Below are positions 6,689 through 9,050 of a DNA stretch of 9,050 nucleotides, piece by piece (position 1 is the first letter of the stretch; every line of letters begins with the position of its first letter). The translations under genes and the position numbers were made by a program. Below the pieces are notes generated by a model. That model was not told the DNA's origin. It saw only the letters and a list, made by a program, of their open reading frames with translations, and did no database searches. The stretch covers positions 1 to 9,050 of the forward strand of contig JACMIV010000040.1 of NCBI GenBank assembly GCA_014380965.1, in the 5' to 3' direction. The stretch comes from Rhizobiaceae bacterium (GTDB lineage Bacteria; Pseudomonadota; Alphaproteobacteria; Rhizobiales; Rhizobiaceae).

Positions 6689-7489
6689 TTAAGGCCGCTT
6701 CGCTGTGACCGCGAACATCGGACCCAGCCGGTCCCGTTCCTCGCGAATGCCCTGGTCTGGGACGAAGAGGCTGGAGATGCTGCCGTCAAGGTAGAGGGCA
6801 TCCCGGCACCCGAGTTCGTCCTTGAAGAAGCTTGCGAAGTCGTGGAAATTCACGGGCGTGCGGGACATGACGAACAGCGCAACCGCCCCGTCCTCGGCCG
6901 TCGCGACGCCGTTGCGGATGTGGAGGCTCGTCGAGCCCTCGATGAAACGGGGGTGAAGCGCTCCGTCTACGAGAAGCATCGGGCCGGATTGCGTCGCGGT
7001 GTCGACCACGCGCTCGTGGCGAACGTACGCCTCCGTCTCCTCGACGCCCGCGCGGCCGTCCGCGATCCAGAAGATACCGTTCGGCTTCATGTGGAAATTT
7101 CCGGGGCCGTCCGCTCTGCTCACCGGGGCGACTTCCCTGCCGTCCTCGACGTACAGCCCGACCGGGCGTCGGTCCTCGTGATACATGCCGGCATTCATGG
7201 CGAGCGTCAGCGTCCCGCCCCGGCGCGCGATCCTTTCGGCAAGGCGGGAGAAACCGCCGAGCGGGCGATCGCTCTCGTCGTAGAGTGCAAGGCCCACATG
7301 CTGCTCGACGAGGGCGATGCGACAGAGGATGTAATCGACGCCGCGAAAATGCCGGATGGTGCAGACGCCATCCGTCGATGCGTTCGGCGCGCCCGAAGGC
7401 TCGGCCGATCCACGCGGCAGACGAAGGGCCGCGCCCGGAACGAGCCCGCCGATGCCGAGCGCCAGGCGAAGCACATGGCGACGCATCAT
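6689..7489 (-). CDS. Exported phosphodiester glycosidase-like protein (DUF2233/NAGPA domain)
   Basis: Predicted exported protein of 266 residues with the phosphodiester glycosidase (NAGPA, DUF2233) fold. The named family member uncovers mannose 6-phosphate by removing GlcNAc from a phosphodiester; bacterial members are mostly uncharacterised. The N-terminus MMRRHVLRLALGIGGLVPGAAL looks like a signal peptide. Family landmarks in order: LAMNAGMYHEDRRPVGLYV (97-114), NFHMKPNGIFWI (131-142), TQSGPMLLVDG (166-176), HIRNGVA (190-196) and ALYLDGSISSLF (231-242). Cys43, Cys56 and Cys228 could form disulfides after export. Alternative starts are ATG 7486 and ATG 7543; the latter would add 18 residues before the signal and none has a good ribosome binding site. 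It lies 88 bases behind secA on the same strand and ends 9 bases from the ldt stop, tail to tail. A role in envelope sugar phosphates is only an inference from export and neighbours. Confidence 0.82.
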   Translation of the reverse strand: MMRRHVLRLALGIGGLVPGAALRLPRGSAEPSGAPNASTDGVCTIRHFRGVDYILCRIALVEQHVGLALYDESDRPLGGFSRLAERIARRGGTLTLAMNAGMYHEDRRPVGLYVEDGREVAPVSRADGPGNFHMKPNGIFWIADGRAGVEETEAYVRHERVVDTATQSGPMLLVDGALHPRFIEGSTSLHIRNGVATAEDGAVALFVMSRTPVNFHDFASFFKDELGCRDALYLDGSISSLFVPDQGIREERDRLGPMFAVTAKRP

Positions 7490-7577
7490 CGCAACGCCCC
7501 GCCGCAAAAGAACCTCGCCGCCGCGGAAGACGCCGCGCGACATCGGAACGGGCGACCCCGAACGGCGCCGGCGCCGC

Positions 7578-9050
7578 TCAGGCGTAGGCGCCGTGGCAGT
7601 GCTTGAACTTCTTGCCGGAGCCGCAAGGGCAGGGCTCGTTGCGCCCGACCGGTCCCCACAGATTCGGATCCTGCCCGTCGTCTCGGACCTGTCCGAACTC
7701 GTCCTCGCCGGTCGATGCGTCGATGTGGTGACCCTCGGCGTTCGAGAGGATGTCGGGCATGCCCTTCTCCTCCGGGCGCACGATCTCGACGCGCATGAGC
7801 TGCGCTGTCGTGCGCTCGCGAAGGTTTCCAAGCATCGTCTGGAAAAGTTCGAACCCTTCCGACTTGTACTCGTTCAACGGGTCGCGCTGGGCATAGCCGC
7901 GAAAGCCGACGACGGAACGCAGGTGGTCGAGATTGACGAGATGCTCGCGCCAGAGCGAATCGATCGTCTGGAGCACCACGGAGCGTTCGACATAGGTCAT
8001 GACGTCGGGGCCGAAGCGCTCGGCCTTGGCGGCGTAGTAGCCGTCGGAAGCGTTCAGCATGCGCTCGCGAATGTCGTTGTCGTCGATGCCTTCCTCGTCG
8101 GCCCATTCCGGGACGGGCAGATCGAGGTTCAGGAGCTCGAGGGTCTCTTCCTTGAGTTCGGCAGTCGACCACTGCTCGGGATAGGCGCGTTCTGGAATAT
8201 GGCGGGCCACCAGCGTCTCGACGGTCGAATGGCGCATGTCCGTGACGGTCTCGGTCAGGCCGTCCGCATCCATCAGTTCGAGGCGCTGCTCGAAGATGAC
8301 GCGGCGCTGGTCGTTCATCACGTCGTCGTATTTCAGGAGGTTCTTGCGGATGTCGAAGTTGCGGGCCTCGACCTTCTTCTGCGCCTTCTCCAGGGCCTTG
8401 TTGATCCACGGATGGACGATCGCCTCGTCTTCCTTGAGTCCGAGCCGGGTCAGCATCGTGTCCATGCGCTCGGAGCCGAAGATCCGCATGAGGTCGTCCT
8501 GCAGCGACAGGAAGAATTTCGAGCGGCCGGGGTCGCCCTGACGCCCGGAGCGGCCGCGAAGCTGGTTGTCGATGCGCCGTGACTCGTGGCGCTCCGTTCC
8601 CAGGATGTACAGGCCACCGAGCGCCTTGACCTCCTCGCGCTCCTTGGCGATGTCGTGGGGCAATTCGGCCTCTTCGTTGAGGGAGATGGTACCCGCACCG
8701 GCGGGACCGAGTGTCTCGGGATCGGCGGCGGCATCGTTTTTGCCGACAACATGGGCGATGGACATCGGCCCGCGCTGCCTGCCGCGCCGGAAGCTCATGT
8801 CCACGACCGCGCCCTCGACGCCCTCGTCCTTGTAGTGGGTGCCGCCCAGAATGATGTCGACGCCTCGGCCCGCCATGTTGGTCGCAATCGTGATCTGCCC
8901 CTTGCGGCCTGCCTCGGTGACGATACGGGCTTCCTGCTCATGATATTTCGCATTGAGAATATTGTGTGGAATTCCGTGCTCTAGCGCGCTATAAAGACGC
9001 TCACGTGGACTTCCAGATTCTACACCCATGATCTCCCCGAGGGTATCGAC
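7578..9050 (-). CDS. secA: Preprotein translocase ATPase SecA, C-terminal part (5' end outside the window)
   Basis: The last 490 codons of secA, the cytoplasmic motor ATPase that drives unfolded proteins through SecYEG; the frame is open to the right edge. Visible parts in order: helicase domain NBD2 with [31 protein letters not shown] and the arginine-finger region [18 protein letters not shown]; the long scaffold helix region ([35 protein letters not shown]); the helical wing and two-helix finger ([32 protein letters not shown]); a flexible linker; and the zinc/SecB-binding tail [17 protein letters not shown] with CxC-x8-CH. The part from [11 protein letters not shown] onward is typical alphaproteobacterial SecA. 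Odd points: a 74-residue insertion between LGG and [12 protein letters not shown] (about 8619-8840), GRGVDI in place of the usual GRGTDI, and an AT-rich, atypical stretch at 8941-9030 where the usual GTxSIExSE motif reads GVESGSPRE. No stop or frameshift is visible. Confidence 0.95.
   Translation of the reverse strand, partial: VDTLGEIMGVESGSPRERLYSALEHGIPHNILNAKYHEQEARIVTEAGRKGQITIATNMAGRGVDIILGGTHYKDEGVEGAVVDMSFRRGRQRGPMSIAHVVGKNDAAADPETLGPAGAGTISLNEEAELPHDIAKEREEVKALGGLYILGTERHESRRIDNQLRGRSGRQGDPGRSKFFLSLQDDLMRIFGSERMDTMLTRLGLKEDEAIVHPWINKALEKAQKKVEARNFDIRKNLLKYDDVMNDQRRVIFEQRLELMDADGLTETVTDMRHSTVETLVARHIPERAYPEQWSTAELKEETLELLNLDLPVPEWADEEGIDDNDIRERMLNASDGYYAAKAERFGPDVMTYVERSVVLQTIDSLWREHLVNLDHLRSVVGFRGYAQRDPLNEYKSEGFELFQTMLGNLRERTTAQLMRVEIVRPEEKGMPDILSNAEGHHIDASTGEDEFGQVRDDGQDPNLWGPVGRNEPCPCGSGKKFKHCHGAYA

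Noticed and set aside
7564..7575. GGCGCCGGCGCC palindrome just after the secA stop as a terminator.
   Set aside because: It can form only a four-pair stem once a loop is allowed and has no T-run.

Overview
The window is GC-rich (roughly two thirds G+C by eye) and densely coded. It reads as chromosomal core sequence of an alphaproteobacterium, most likely of the order Hyphomicrobiales (Rhizobiales). The basis is the alphaproteobacterial form of the AccA and SecA C-terminal sequences, the order aroB-aroK / small membrane protein-xerD / accA / lipoprotein L,D-transpeptidase, a BolA of rhizobial type, and a consensus CtrA box. Genus and species cannot be told. I see no rRNA, tRNA, CRISPR array, insertion sequence or integrase-bearing island; the only tyrosine recombinase is the housekeeping XerD.

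Layout. On the + strand, bolA (43-351) is followed after 16 bases by a six-span DUF1275/YoaK-type membrane protein (368-1063). Convergent to these is the minus-strand shikimate pair aroK-aroB (2813 down to 1087), whose stop and start codons overlap as ATGA. A 239-base divergent spacer separates aroK from a + strand unit made of a 60-residue single-span membrane protein (3053-3235) and xerD (3232-4236), overlapping as GTGA. After a 198-base leader comes accA (4435-5388). A 283-base spacer holding a perfect CtrA-type box then leads into a lipoprotein L,D-transpeptidase (5672-6679). On the minus strand, the 3' half of secA enters from the right edge and ends at 7578. It is followed by an exported phosphodiester-glycosidase-like (DUF2233/NAGPA) protein (7489 down to 6689), which meets the transpeptidase gene tail to tail only 9 bases away.

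How the genes work together. Most are housekeeping: aromatic amino acid precursors (AroK, AroB), fatty acid synthesis (AccA), chromosome dimer resolution (XerD), Sec export (SecA), and iron-sulfur or stress functions (BolA). The cell-envelope part is the least ordinary. It comprises an outer-membrane-type lipoprotein transpeptidase that may be under cell-cycle (CtrA) control, an uncharacterised exported glycosidase-like protein, and a SecA whose second nucleotide-binding domain carries an unusually long variable insertion and, at the window edge, a sharp AT-rich patch. I found no clearly new multi-gene system. The items worth a second look are the CtrA box, the SecA insertion and patch, the XerD-coupled microprotein and the histidine-rich BolA loop.
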